This document shows, one piece after another, positions 1 to 5,790 of a stretch of DNA of 13,427 nt. Numbering within the stretch: position 1 is the first letter of the stretch; the number at the start of each line of letters is the position of its first letter. This stretch comes from Flavobacteriaceae bacterium (lineage in GTDB: Bacteria; Bacteroidota; Bacteroidia; Flavobacteriales; Flavobacteriaceae), in NCBI GenBank assembly GCA_030828025.1, contig JAURDG010000016.1:1-13427 (forward strand). The letters are read 5' to 3'. Made by a program: the position numbers and the translations under genes. A model generated the notes under the pieces. That model had not been told where the DNA came from. It saw only the letters and a program-made list of their open reading frames with translations, and made no database searches.

Positions 1-68
1 ATGCTGTCTTGGGCAAAAGATACTGCCGCACAAAATAAGCCAAGAAGTAAGATCTGTCGATTCATCAT
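1..68 (-). CDS. secreted protein, N-terminus only (runs off left edge)
   Basis: Reading leftward from an ATG at 68 (a second ATG follows immediately at 65) gives an open frame of 22 codons to the window edge. The translation starts MMNRQ, continues through a hydrophobic stretch (ILLLGLFCAAVSF) and reaches a clear signal peptidase I site, VSFA before QDS. The SFAQ ending is characteristic of exported Bacteroidota proteins, so this is very probably the start of a periplasmic, outer-membrane or secreted protein. The mature part lies outside the window, so no function can be given. The gene is divergent from the exported nuclease-family gene at 341. Sequence compatible with its promoter lies at 79-86 (minus TAAATCTG, one mismatch to TAnnTTTG) or further up at 185-192 (exact match). 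Confidence 0.72.
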   Translation of the reverse strand, partial: MMNRQILLLGLFCAAVSFAQDS

Positions 69-138
69 TTGGGGATAACAGATTTAAAAATAGTAAAAGT
101 TTTTAAGGTGTAAAACCCTGTTGCTTAACAGCTGCTAT

Positions 139-251
139 GCGCCTGCGTGTATAGCTTAATAAAGTATAGAAACCGCTCATATCCCAAAACTATACAACAA
201 AAATTGAAAACGATCACACATAAAAAAAGTTTGAAAAGGACACGCAGGCGC
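139..251. repeat. perfect 12-bp inverted repeat with 89-nt spacer
   Basis: GCGCCTGCGTGT at 139-150 is the exact reverse complement of ACACGCAGGCGC at 240-251. A shorter 6-bp inverted repeat (GTATAG 164-169, CTATAC 190-195) is nested inside. The arms are the only GC-rich patches in an AT-rich spacer between divergent genes. They could be paired regulator sites, the base of a structured RNA, or the terminal repeats of a tiny non-autonomous element. No target-site duplication is evident next to the arms, and the spacer encodes nothing recognisable. Confidence 0.6.
185..192 (-). promoter_or_regulatory. candidate -7 box TAGTTTTG for the left-edge gene
   Basis: On the minus strand this reads TAGTTTTG, an exact match to the Bacteroidota -7 consensus TAnnTTTG. 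It would give a leader of about 110 nt before the ATG at 68. No TTG is found at the expected -33 spacing. A nearer one-mismatch alternative (minus TAAATCTG) lies at 79-86, 10 nt from the start codon. Confidence 0.25.
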
Positions 252-315
252 GCCAGAGATTTTAAGCAGTAACACATCATCCGCATTTTTGGCCAACGAA
301 TAGCAAATATTCTGT

Positions 316-323
316 TACATTTG
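316..323 (+). promoter_or_regulatory. -7 box TACATTTG upstream of the exported nuclease-family gene
   Basis: TACATTTG matches the Bacteroidota -7 consensus TAnnTTTG exactly and ends 17 nt before the ATG at 341. A TTG at 289-291 could serve as the -33 element, but the 24-nt spacer is slightly longer than the usual 17-23. Confidence 0.45.
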
Positions 324-340
324 AACGACAAGAAACAGCT

Positions 341-1396
341 ATGCGTTATTTACGGTTTTATCTGGTTTGCTTTAGTTGCTGTTGGGCTGTGTTCGTTTGG
401 GGACAGGACAAGACAGCACGCTACGAAGTGCTCACTGTGGCTTTTTACAATGTAGAAAACCTCTTTGATACACACAACGACCCCAACACCCGTGACGACG
501 ACCGAACACCCGAAGGACGCGACCGCTGGACTGAAGATTTGTACCAGAAAAAAGTCGCCAACATCGCCTTTGTCCTTGCCCAAATCGGTCGAGAAACAAC
601 ACAAGAAGCACCAGCCATCATCGGCTTGTGTGAAGTAGAAAACCGAGCGGTCTTGGAAGACTTGGTACAAGAGCCCGCACTTCGCCCATACGATTATGGC
701 ATCATCCACATGGACTCGCCAGACGAACGTGGCATAGACGTGGCGCTACTCTACCAAAAAAAGCGGTTTTTGCCCATCGCCTTTAAAAACTACGAACTAC
801 GGTTATATCGTGAAAATGGCGAACGTGATTTTACCCGAGATCATTTACTCGTGCATGGACTGCTCGAAAAAGAGCCCATGTATTTTATAATCAATCATTG
901 GCCGTCTAGAAGTGGCGGGCAAAAACGGAGCGCCCCCGGACGTGAAAAAGCCGCCGCCCTGACCAAAAAACTCGCCGATTCTATCCTTGAACAACACCCC
1001 AAAGCCAAACTAATCAATATGGGCGACTTTAACGACGACCCCGTGGACAAAAGCCTTGCCGAGGTGCTCCAAGCGACCGACAATAAAAAGCTAGCCATCC
1101 GCAAAAAACGGCTTTTTAACCCTATGATGGCTTTCTATAGCCAAGGCGTGGGCACCTCATGCTATCGAGGCACCTGGAATGTGCTGGATCAGATGCATAT
1201 TTCTGCCGGGCTGCTGCGCAAAAAAAGCGATGGCTGGCAGTTTTGGAAAGCGGGCATTTACAATAAGCCGTTTTTGATAAACCAAGAAGGGCGCTACAAA
1301 GGTTATCCATATCGGAGCTTTGCCGGCGGACGGTTTCTGGGCGGTTATAGCGACCACTTCCCCGTTTATTCCTATTTGGTTCGCAACGTGAACTAA
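341..1396 (+). CDS. exported endonuclease/exonuclease/phosphatase-family protein
   Basis: This 351-residue protein has an N-terminal signal peptide (hydrophobic residues 5-20, probable cleavage near WGQ at 20-22), so it should act outside the cytoplasm. The rest is an exonuclease III/DNase I-like fold. The motifs are visible in order: YNVENLF at 36-42 (metal-site Asn), LCEVEN at 96-101 (catalytic Glu), DVALLY at 133-138, INHWPSR at 184-190 (catalytic His), GDFND at 228-232 (Asp/Asn pair) and SDHFPV at 337-342 (final Asp-His). All expected catalytic residues are present, so it is probably an active metal-dependent phosphodiesterase. The substrate (DNA, nucleotide or another phosphoester) cannot be read from sequence. 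It appears monocistronic, with its own -7 box and a convergent neighbour 13 nt beyond its stop. Confidence 0.88.
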   Translation: MRYLRFYLVCFSCCWAVFVWGQDKTARYEVLTVAFYNVENLFDTHNDPNTRDDDRTPEGRDRWTEDLYQKKVANIAFVLAQIGRETTQEAPAIIGLCEVENRAVLEDLVQEPALRPYDYGIIHMDSPDERGIDVALLYQKKRFLPIAFKNYELRLYRENGERDFTRDHLLVHGLLEKEPMYFIINHWPSRSGGQKRSAPGREKAAALTKKLADSILEQHPKAKLINMGDFNDDPVDKSLAEVLQATDNKKLAIRKKRLFNPMMAFYSQGVGTSCYRGTWNVLDQMHISAGLLRKKSDGWQFWKAGIYNKPFLINQEGRYKGYPYRSFAGGRFLGGYSDHFPVYSYLVRNVN

Positions 1397-1409
1397 GTGT
1401 AAATATGCG

Positions 1410-1916
1410 CTATTGAAATAACGCCCTTAACTCGGTAGCGTCTTCGGGCTTAAGTTTTCCCGCCAAAATCAGGCTAAGCTGCCTGCGGCGCAAAGCACCA
1501 TCATAGCGCTCTTGTTCTAAGGGAGTTTCGGGCGCAATCGGCGGTACCTCAACGGGTGTCCCAGCCTTGTTAACCGCCACAAAAGTATATATGGCTTCGT
1601 TCACTTTTTCTTTTGGGGTGTCCAGTTCCTCCATCCACACATCAATAAACACCTCCATAGAAGTGCCAAAAGCTCGGGATACCTTCGCCTCTAGGGTCAG
1701 CACGCTGCCCAAAGGAACGGGTTTTCTAAAATGCACATGGTTTACCGAAGCCGTAACCACCACCTGCCCAGAATGGCGTTCGGCAGCAATACAGGCTGCA
1801 CGATCCATACGTGCCAATAGTTCGCCACCAAATAAGTTGTTGATGGGGTTGGTGTCTGATGGAAGCACCATATCGGTCATGACCGTCTTGGATGCGCTAG
1901 GGTGTTTGGCGTGCAA
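1410..1916 (-). CDS. acyl-CoA thioesterase, hotdog fold (ACOT/YciA type)
   Basis: This 168-residue cytoplasmic enzyme should hydrolyse acyl-CoA thioesters to free acid and CoA. The hotdog signature spans residues 22-45, with PINNLFGG followed by ELLARMD: the Asn/Gly-Gly loop and the Asp at 38 correspond to the family active-site region. HVHFRKPVPLG (60-70) and the YTFVAVN strand (110-116) complete the core. The first codon is TTG at 1916, because there is no upstream ATG before an in-frame TAA. The next ATG (codon 13, at 1880) would remove the SKTVMTDMVLP segment, which related Bacteroidota proteins share as I recall. It starts 5 nt after the SPOR-protein stop, so it is probably translated from that transcript. 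The physiological acyl substrate is unknown. Confidence 0.88.
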   Translation of the reverse strand: MHAKHPSASKTVMTDMVLPSDTNPINNLFGGELLARMDRAACIAAERHSGQVVVTASVNHVHFRKPVPLGSVLTLEAKVSRAFGTSMEVFIDVWMEELDTPKEKVNEAIYTFVAVNKAGTPVEVPPIAPETPLEQERYDGALRRRQLSLILAGKLKPEDATELRALFQ

Positions 1917-1921
1917 AGCAA

Positions 1922-2833
1922 TTATTTTTTAAGCACCCAAACATCAGGGTAGTTGGCGTCTTTAATGTCCGCCATTGCGTTATAGGCTTCACGCTTTGAG
2001 GGAAAATGTGCAAACGAAACCTGGAAGAATCCACGGTTGGTTTTGGGTAGTTTTTGCGCATTATAATACCCCAACAGCTTTAGGCGTTTTGCCAGTTTGT
2101 TGGCGTTTCGTTCGCTGCGGAACGAGCCGGCAATAATGTGGTAACTTCTTTTTGGCGCTTCGGCAGGGAGTTCAATGTTTAGTGTCGGGAGCTTGCCCAA
2201 ATCATAGACGGTAAGTGCTGCTTGCGCACGCACTTCTTGACGTTGGGTCTCCGCTGCCTGCCAACGAGTATCGGCTTGATAGTCCAAATAACGCTCCGAC
2301 CCAACAGCAAGTGTGATCAGGGCAGCAATAGCTGCGGCATAGCCCACAAAACGGCGCGACTTGGGTTGCTCAAGCGTAAAATACGTTGGTGGCTGCTCCG
2401 CTTCTTCCGAAACACCTCGAAAAATCCGTCGTGCAGGAACTGCGTCTAAGGCATAACTTGCCGCTAAAAAATTGGTTCCTTGTTGGGGTGTAAAAACCAA
2501 CTTGCCTTCTTTGTTCAACGCAAGAACACCTAAACCTTCAAGCGTAAGCGATTCTGTCTCCAGCTGCTCTTTCCAAGAAATCATTTGCTTGTGCACGTCC
2601 AAAACAGCCGTTTCATACGCTAAGCCAAAGGTATTGCCTATATGCTTTGCCAGTATCCCGTCGTTAGACTGGAGTTGCTCGTTAAAAGAAACTTGTTTCA
2701 GCGGAGGATAATACAACTCCTTGCTTGGGTCAAAGTGAGCTGCTTTTTGTTCCACCAAAAAAGAGCCAAAGCCAGGAACAGTAACACAGTCGTGACGAAA
2801 TAAAAGGTAATGTATGTGCGCCGATAGCTTCAT
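1922..2833 (-). CDS. HU-CCDC81/SPOR domain membrane protein
   Basis: This 303-residue protein links DNA-binding-like domains to a peptidoglycan-binding domain. Residues 1 to about 130 carry two HU-CCDC81-type modules, marked by VPGFGSF (19-25) and LEGLGVL (98-104). One transmembrane segment spans about 162-178 and is preceded by the basic KSRR (158-161), which predicts a cytoplasmic N-terminus. A short helical linker (185-210) leads to a SPOR domain (about 229-303) with the expected YHIIAGSF start and a GFFQVSF strand. SPOR domains generally bind denuded glycan strands at division sites, so a role linking envelope and nucleoid or division is plausible but inferred. An exact -7 box lies 5 nt before the ATG. 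The thioesterase gene follows in the same transcription unit. Confidence 0.82.
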   Translation of the reverse strand: MKLSAHIHYLLFRHDCVTVPGFGSFLVEQKAAHFDPSKELYYPPLKQVSFNEQLQSNDGILAKHIGNTFGLAYETAVLDVHKQMISWKEQLETESLTLEGLGVLALNKEGKLVFTPQQGTNFLAASYALDAVPARRIFRGVSEEAEQPPTYFTLEQPKSRRFVGYAAAIAALITLAVGSERYLDYQADTRWQAAETQRQEVRAQAALTVYDLGKLPTLNIELPAEAPKRSYHIIAGSFRSERNANKLAKRLKLLGYYNAQKLPKTNRGFFQVSFAHFPSKREAYNAMADIKDANYPDVWVLKK

Positions 2834-2838
2834 AAAAA

Positions 2839-2846
2839 CAAAAATA
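2839..2846 (-). promoter_or_regulatory. -7 box TATTTTTG for the SPOR-protein operon
   Basis: Read on the minus strand this is an exact TAnnTTTG match that ends just 5 nt before the ATG at 2833, which implies an extremely short or absent 5' leader. No TTG is seen at -33 spacing. That position is occupied by the dyad at 2847-2873. Confidence 0.45.
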
Positions 2847-2873
2847 GGGTTTTTCGTCGAAATCGTAAAACCC
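2847..2873. promoter_or_regulatory. dyad GGGTTTT/AAAACCC between divergent promoters
   Basis: GGGTTTT (2847-2853) and AAAACCC (2867-2873) form a perfect 7-bp inverted repeat with a 13-nt centre. Two further complementary bases (CG at 2855-2856 and CG at 2864-2865) lie inside a single mismatch. It fits between the -7 boxes of the SPOR-protein gene (2839-2846) and dprA (2883-2890), covering both -33 positions. A shared operator or activator site is a reasonable inference. Confidence 0.4.
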
Positions 2874-2882
2874 CTGATTTTG

Positions 2883-2890
2883 TATATTTA
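2883..2890 (+). promoter_or_regulatory. -7 box TATATTTA for dprA
   Basis: One mismatch to TAnnTTTG, ending 16 nt before the ATG at 2907. That is the usual distance for the other genes here and supports 2907 as the dprA start. Confidence 0.35.
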
Positions 2891-2906
2891 CATCACTCAA
2901 AATCTT

Positions 2907-4001
2907 ATGCAAACTTCCGAACTTGTCGCTACCCTTGCGCTACCCAAGCTTTCTCAAATCGGCTGCATTACAGCCCGTAAACTCATCCATCATTTTGGCA
3001 GCGCAACTGCGGTGTTCGACAAAATTCAACAAAGCGATAATCCCAAATGGAAAGCATTAAAAGCCGTATTTAAAAAACCCGAAACGGTTGCTGTGCTCCA
3101 TGCCGCCGAAAAAGAATGCGACTTTATCGAAAAAAATCAACTCCAATGGATTGATTTTAGAGACCATGCCTTTCCGCCTGCGCTAAATCAATGCCCAGAC
3201 GCCCCTTTGGTACTTTTTTATTCTGGACAGCCGTTTCCATACACTACGCGCATTATTAGTATCGTCGGTACTCGTGAACCCAGTCAACAAGGGCGTGCGT
3301 TTACTCGTAAACTCGTAAAGGAATTAGCCCCTTATCATCCCATCATCGTTTCGGGTTATGCGTATGGAATAGATATTGAGGCACAGTTAGCAGCGGTTGA
3401 GCATAAGCTAAGCACCTATGCTTGCTTTGGTCATGGGATATTGGGCTGTTACCCTAGGCAGCACAAAAAATACCGCAAAGACATCGAGCAAACAGGCGGC
3501 TTTTTGTCGGAATATTGGCACGGCGATGTCTTTCACAAAACATCATTTTTACAACGCAATCGAATTATTGCAGGTCTGGCTCAAGCCGTAGTGGTTGTGG
3601 AATCTAAGACAAAAGGCGGGGCACTGACCACAGCTCATTATGCCCTTGGCTACCAGCGAGACGTGTTTGCCGTACCAGGTCGTCCAGAGGATAAAACGAC
3701 CGCTGGTTGTCTTCATTTAATCAAAAAAAGGCATGCCGAGTGCCTGACGAGCGGTGCAGACATTGCCATGGCACTTGGATGGGTTGAGCAAAAAATTCTG
3801 CCAAAACAGCCCGAATTATTTGTTGAGCTTAACGAAGCAGAGCAAAACATTCTCAAGCATCTAGACAGCACCCCCAAACACATTGACTTGATTGCGCTAG
3901 AAGCAAAAATAAAAGTAAGTGCGTTGGCCAGTATGTTGTTCATGCTCGAAATGAAAGGCGTCGTATTGGCTCAGGCAGGGAAAATGTTTAAACGGGTTTA
4001 G
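2907..4001 (+). CDS. dprA: DNA-processing protein DprA
   Basis: This 364-residue cytoplasmic protein should bind incoming single-stranded DNA and load RecA during natural transformation. Residues 1 to about 80 are the helical N-terminal region. The Rossmann-like DprA domain follows with SIVGTREPSQQG (118-129), VSGYAYGID (148-156), FGHGILGCYP (174-183), LSEYWHG (200-206), QRNRIIAGL (216-224), GGAL (237-240) and VFAVPGRP (253-260). A winged-helix-like C-terminus runs from about 305. The frame is open upstream to 2814, but I place the start at 2907. The upstream part would overlap the divergent gene, cross both promoters, and add residues unlike DprA. Two consensus positions differ: SGY instead of SGL, and GCLHLI instead of GCN-LI. 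The 3' end overlaps trpS by 14 nt. Confidence 0.93.
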   Translation: MQTSELVATLALPKLSQIGCITARKLIHHFGSATAVFDKIQQSDNPKWKALKAVFKKPETVAVLHAAEKECDFIEKNQLQWIDFRDHAFPPALNQCPDAPLVLFYSGQPFPYTTRIISIVGTREPSQQGRAFTRKLVKELAPYHPIIVSGYAYGIDIEAQLAAVEHKLSTYACFGHGILGCYPRQHKKYRKDIEQTGGFLSEYWHGDVFHKTSFLQRNRIIAGLAQAVVVVESKTKGGALTTAHYALGYQRDVFAVPGRPEDKTTAGCLHLIKKRHAECLTSGADIAMALGWVEQKILPKQPELFVELNEAEQNILKHLDSTPKHIDLIALEAKIKVSALASMLFMLEMKGVVLAQAGKMFKRV

Positions 4002-4971
4002 CCGAAAAGCCCATATTGTGGCGCACTCGGGCTAAGACAGGTCCGGCTACCTGGCGCGCCTTTGCCGCTCCTTTGAGCAGTTGCGCTTCCAGCTCCTGTG
4101 GAGCGTTCATATAGGCGTCAAACTTTTCGCGCGCCGCAGCAAAACGCTTCATTAAAGCCTCAAACAAGGCTTGCTTGGCATGACCATAGCCAAAGCCACC
4201 CGCTTCATATTGCGCACGCATCGTCGTAACCTCCTCCTTGGTGGCGATTTGTGTATAAAGCGCAAAAACGGTACAGCTATCTGGATTTTTAGGTTCTTCT
4301 AAAGGAGTGCTGTCTGTGGCAATCGACATAATCTGTTTGCGGAGTTCTTTTTCGGGTAAAAAAACATTAATCGTGTTGTTTTTTGACTTGCTCATTTTGG
4401 CACCATCGGTGCCCAACACATATTGCGTTTCGGTTTCTAACTTAGCTTCGGGCAATACAAACGTTTCGCCATAGAGCGCGTGAAAACGGCTAGCAACATC
4501 ACGTGCCATTTCGAGGTGCTGCAGTTGGTCTTTTCCTACAGGCACCACATGTGCATCATACAACAAAATGTCTGCCGCCATCAACATCGGATAGGTAAAC
4601 AAGCCTGCGTTTACATCCTCCAGCCGATCGGCCTTGTCCTTAAACGAATGTGCCAAAGACAAGCGACTAAACGGAAAACAGCAGTTTAGGTACCAAGTCA
4701 GCTCGGTTACTTCGGGCACGTCGGATTGCCGATAAAAACAGGCATTGTCCGTGTCGAGTCCGCAGGCAAGCCACGCAGCAGCTGTAGCTAGGGTGTTGTG
4801 GCGTAGCTGTTGGGCGTCCTTAATTTGGGTCAGCGAATGCAAGTCCGCAATAAACAAAAACGCAGCTTCTTTACTCTGTTTGGCTAGGCCGATGGCGGGT
4901 AAAATAGCGCCCAATAAGTTGCCCAAATGTGGTGTTCCCGTGCTTTGAATTCCCGTAAGGATACGTGCCAT
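3988..4971 (-). CDS. trpS: tryptophan--tRNA ligase
   Basis: This 327-residue class I aminoacyl-tRNA synthetase charges tRNA-Trp with tryptophan using ATP. The HIGH-type motif is seen as TGTPHLGN (11-18) and the KMSKS loop as AKMSKS (191-196). Between them, the segment around MAADILLYDAHVVPVG (131-146) followed by KDQLQHLEMARD is typical of TrpRS substrate binding. The length fits the compact bacterial form. The ATG at 4971 gives the standard N-terminus immediately before the first strand. It has an exact -7 box 16 nt upstream and appears monocistronic. Its last codons overlap the convergent dprA 3' end, and no hairpin terminator is visible at that junction. Confidence 0.96.
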   Translation of the reverse strand: MARILTGIQSTGTPHLGNLLGAILPAIGLAKQSKEAAFLFIADLHSLTQIKDAQQLRHNTLATAAAWLACGLDTDNACFYRQSDVPEVTELTWYLNCCFPFSRLSLAHSFKDKADRLEDVNAGLFTYPMLMAADILLYDAHVVPVGKDQLQHLEMARDVASRFHALYGETFVLPEAKLETETQYVLGTDGAKMSKSKNNTINVFLPEKELRKQIMSIATDSTPLEEPKNPDSCTVFALYTQIATKEEVTTMRAQYEAGGFGYGHAKQALFEALMKRFAAAREKFDAYMNAPQELEAQLLKGAAKARQVAGPVLARVRHNMGFSAKPV

Positions 4972-4987
4972 AGTAAATGTGTGTTTA

Positions 4988-4995
4988 CAAAAATA
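4988..4995 (-). promoter_or_regulatory. -7 box TATTTTTG for trpS
   Basis: Exact minus-strand match to TAnnTTTG, 16 nt before the trpS ATG at 4971. A TTG lies upstream but with only a 15-nt spacer. Confidence 0.45.
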
Positions 4996-5017
4996 GTGGA
5001 TTTAAGTCATCAATTCC

Positions 5018-5025
5018 TACTTTTG
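5018..5025 (+). promoter_or_regulatory. -7 box TACTTTTG for the acyltransferase gene
   Basis: Exact match to TAnnTTTG that ends only 5 nt before the preferred ATG at 5031, implying an almost leaderless transcript. It lies back to back with the trpS -7 box, 22 bp away. No clear -33 TTG is present. Confidence 0.4.
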
Positions 5026-5030
5026 GTGTC

Positions 5031-5786
5031 ATGCATTATATCCGCATTTTTCTTTTGGCACTATGGAACGTTTGGTTTTATGTCTTGGCGTTGGTGTCAT
5101 TGGTGCTTTGCTTTCCTTTTTTATTGGTGTGTTTGCTCCGTGAGCAATGGTACAGAGGCATCTATTTTTTGGGGCGTTATTTCTGGTCGCCTTTTATCTT
5201 GTTCGGTATGGGTTTTATTCCAATAATCCGCCATAAAGCAACAATAGACTACAGCAAACAATATGTTTTTGTCGCCAATCACTTAAGCATGATTGACATT
5301 ATGATGCTTTTTGTAACGATTCGTAAGCCGTCCATGTTTATTGGAAAGGCTGAGCTAAAGCGCCTGCCTTTGTTCGCCACGATTTATAAGCGTGCTGCCA
5401 TATTGGTCGATCGGGATAGTGCCTCAAGTAGAAAGAGTGTGTACTTTCAAGCCAAACGAAAACTCGGGCTTGGGATAAACATCGTTTTGTACCCCGAAGG
5501 ACTGGTGCCTGCTCCCGATGTGTTTTTGGCCCCATTTAAAAAAGGGGCTTTTAGTCTAGCTATCGATCATCAAATCCCCATCGTACCCATTACGCTGCCC
5601 GATTGCAAAAAGCGCTTTCCCTTTCAGTTTTCGTACAAATATTGGGTTGGTACGCCAGGAACTGTACGCGCACATGTGCACAAGCCTTTTGAAACCGTAG
5701 GGCTGACCAAAGCAGACCTGCCAGCACTCATGGAAAAGGTATATGCCTTTATGGAAAATACACTCCGCAGCGAAGGCTACAACTAA
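5031..5786 (+). CDS. PlsC-family 1-acyl-sn-glycerol-3-phosphate acyltransferase
   Basis: This 251-residue membrane-associated acyltransferase probably adds the second acyl chain to lysophosphatidic acid in phospholipid synthesis. The N-terminus is strongly hydrophobic (about residues 5-36, possibly also 50-65). The catalytic block NHLSMID (83-89) fits the HX4D motif. It is followed by FIGKAELKRLP (103-113), the substrate motif LYPEGLVP (153-160) and the HQIPIVPIT strand (180-188). Most family members read PEGTRS at the third motif. The PEG-x-VP form, as I recall, occurs in a Bacteroidota subgroup. The open frame extends upstream to 4977, but that part is not hydrophobic or family-like and would cover both promoters, so the ATG at 5031 is preferred. 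Another acyl acceptor cannot be excluded. Confidence 0.85.
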   Translation: MHYIRIFLLALWNVWFYVLALVSLVLCFPFLLVCLLREQWYRGIYFLGRYFWSPFILFGMGFIPIIRHKATIDYSKQYVFVANHLSMIDIMMLFVTIRKPSMFIGKAELKRLPLFATIYKRAAILVDRDSASSRKSVYFQAKRKLGLGINIVLYPEGLVPAPDVFLAPFKKGAFSLAIDHQIPIVPITLPDCKKRFPFQFSYKYWVGTPGTVRAHVHKPFETVGLTKADLPALMEKVYAFMENTLRSEGYN

Positions 5787-5790
5787 GCGT

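Larger units (their letters stand above)
69..340. other. 272-bp divergent intergenic region
   Basis: No convincing gene lies here. The region separates two divergently transcribed genes for exported proteins. It is AT-rich apart from two GC-rich 12-bp arms of a perfect inverted repeat at 139-150 and 240-251. It holds an exact -7 box for the right-hand gene (316-323) and candidate -7 boxes for the left-hand gene (79-86 and 185-192). The minus-strand open frame across 125-331 needs a TTG start, is rich in Cys and Phe, and resembles nothing I recognise, so I treat it as non-coding. Confidence 0.7.

Noticed and set aside
125..331. 68-codon minus-strand open frame in the left spacer
   Set aside because: It needs a TTG start, is rich in Cys/Phe with no recognisable motif, and spans the inverted repeat and the promoter region of the gene at 341.
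350..709. 119-codon minus-strand open frame inside the nuclease-family gene
   Set aside because: It is the antisense shadow of a well-supported coding sequence with intact catalytic motifs.
1567..1932. 121-codon plus-strand open frame opposite the thioesterase
   Set aside because: Low-complexity Ser/Thr composition and complete overlap with a conserved hotdog-fold gene on the other strand.
2814..2906. 31-codon upstream extension of dprA
   Set aside because: It overlaps the divergent gene start, both -7 boxes and the dyad, and its residues do not resemble DprA N-termini.
3700..4001. Possible frameshift or truncation at the dprA end
   Set aside because: The C-terminal winged-helix-like region is continuous to the stop and the overlap with trpS is only 14 nt, so both genes appear complete.
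4977..5030. 18-codon upstream extension of the acyltransferase
   Set aside because: It would include both divergent promoters, and the hydrophobic N-terminus expected for the family begins at the ATG at 5031.
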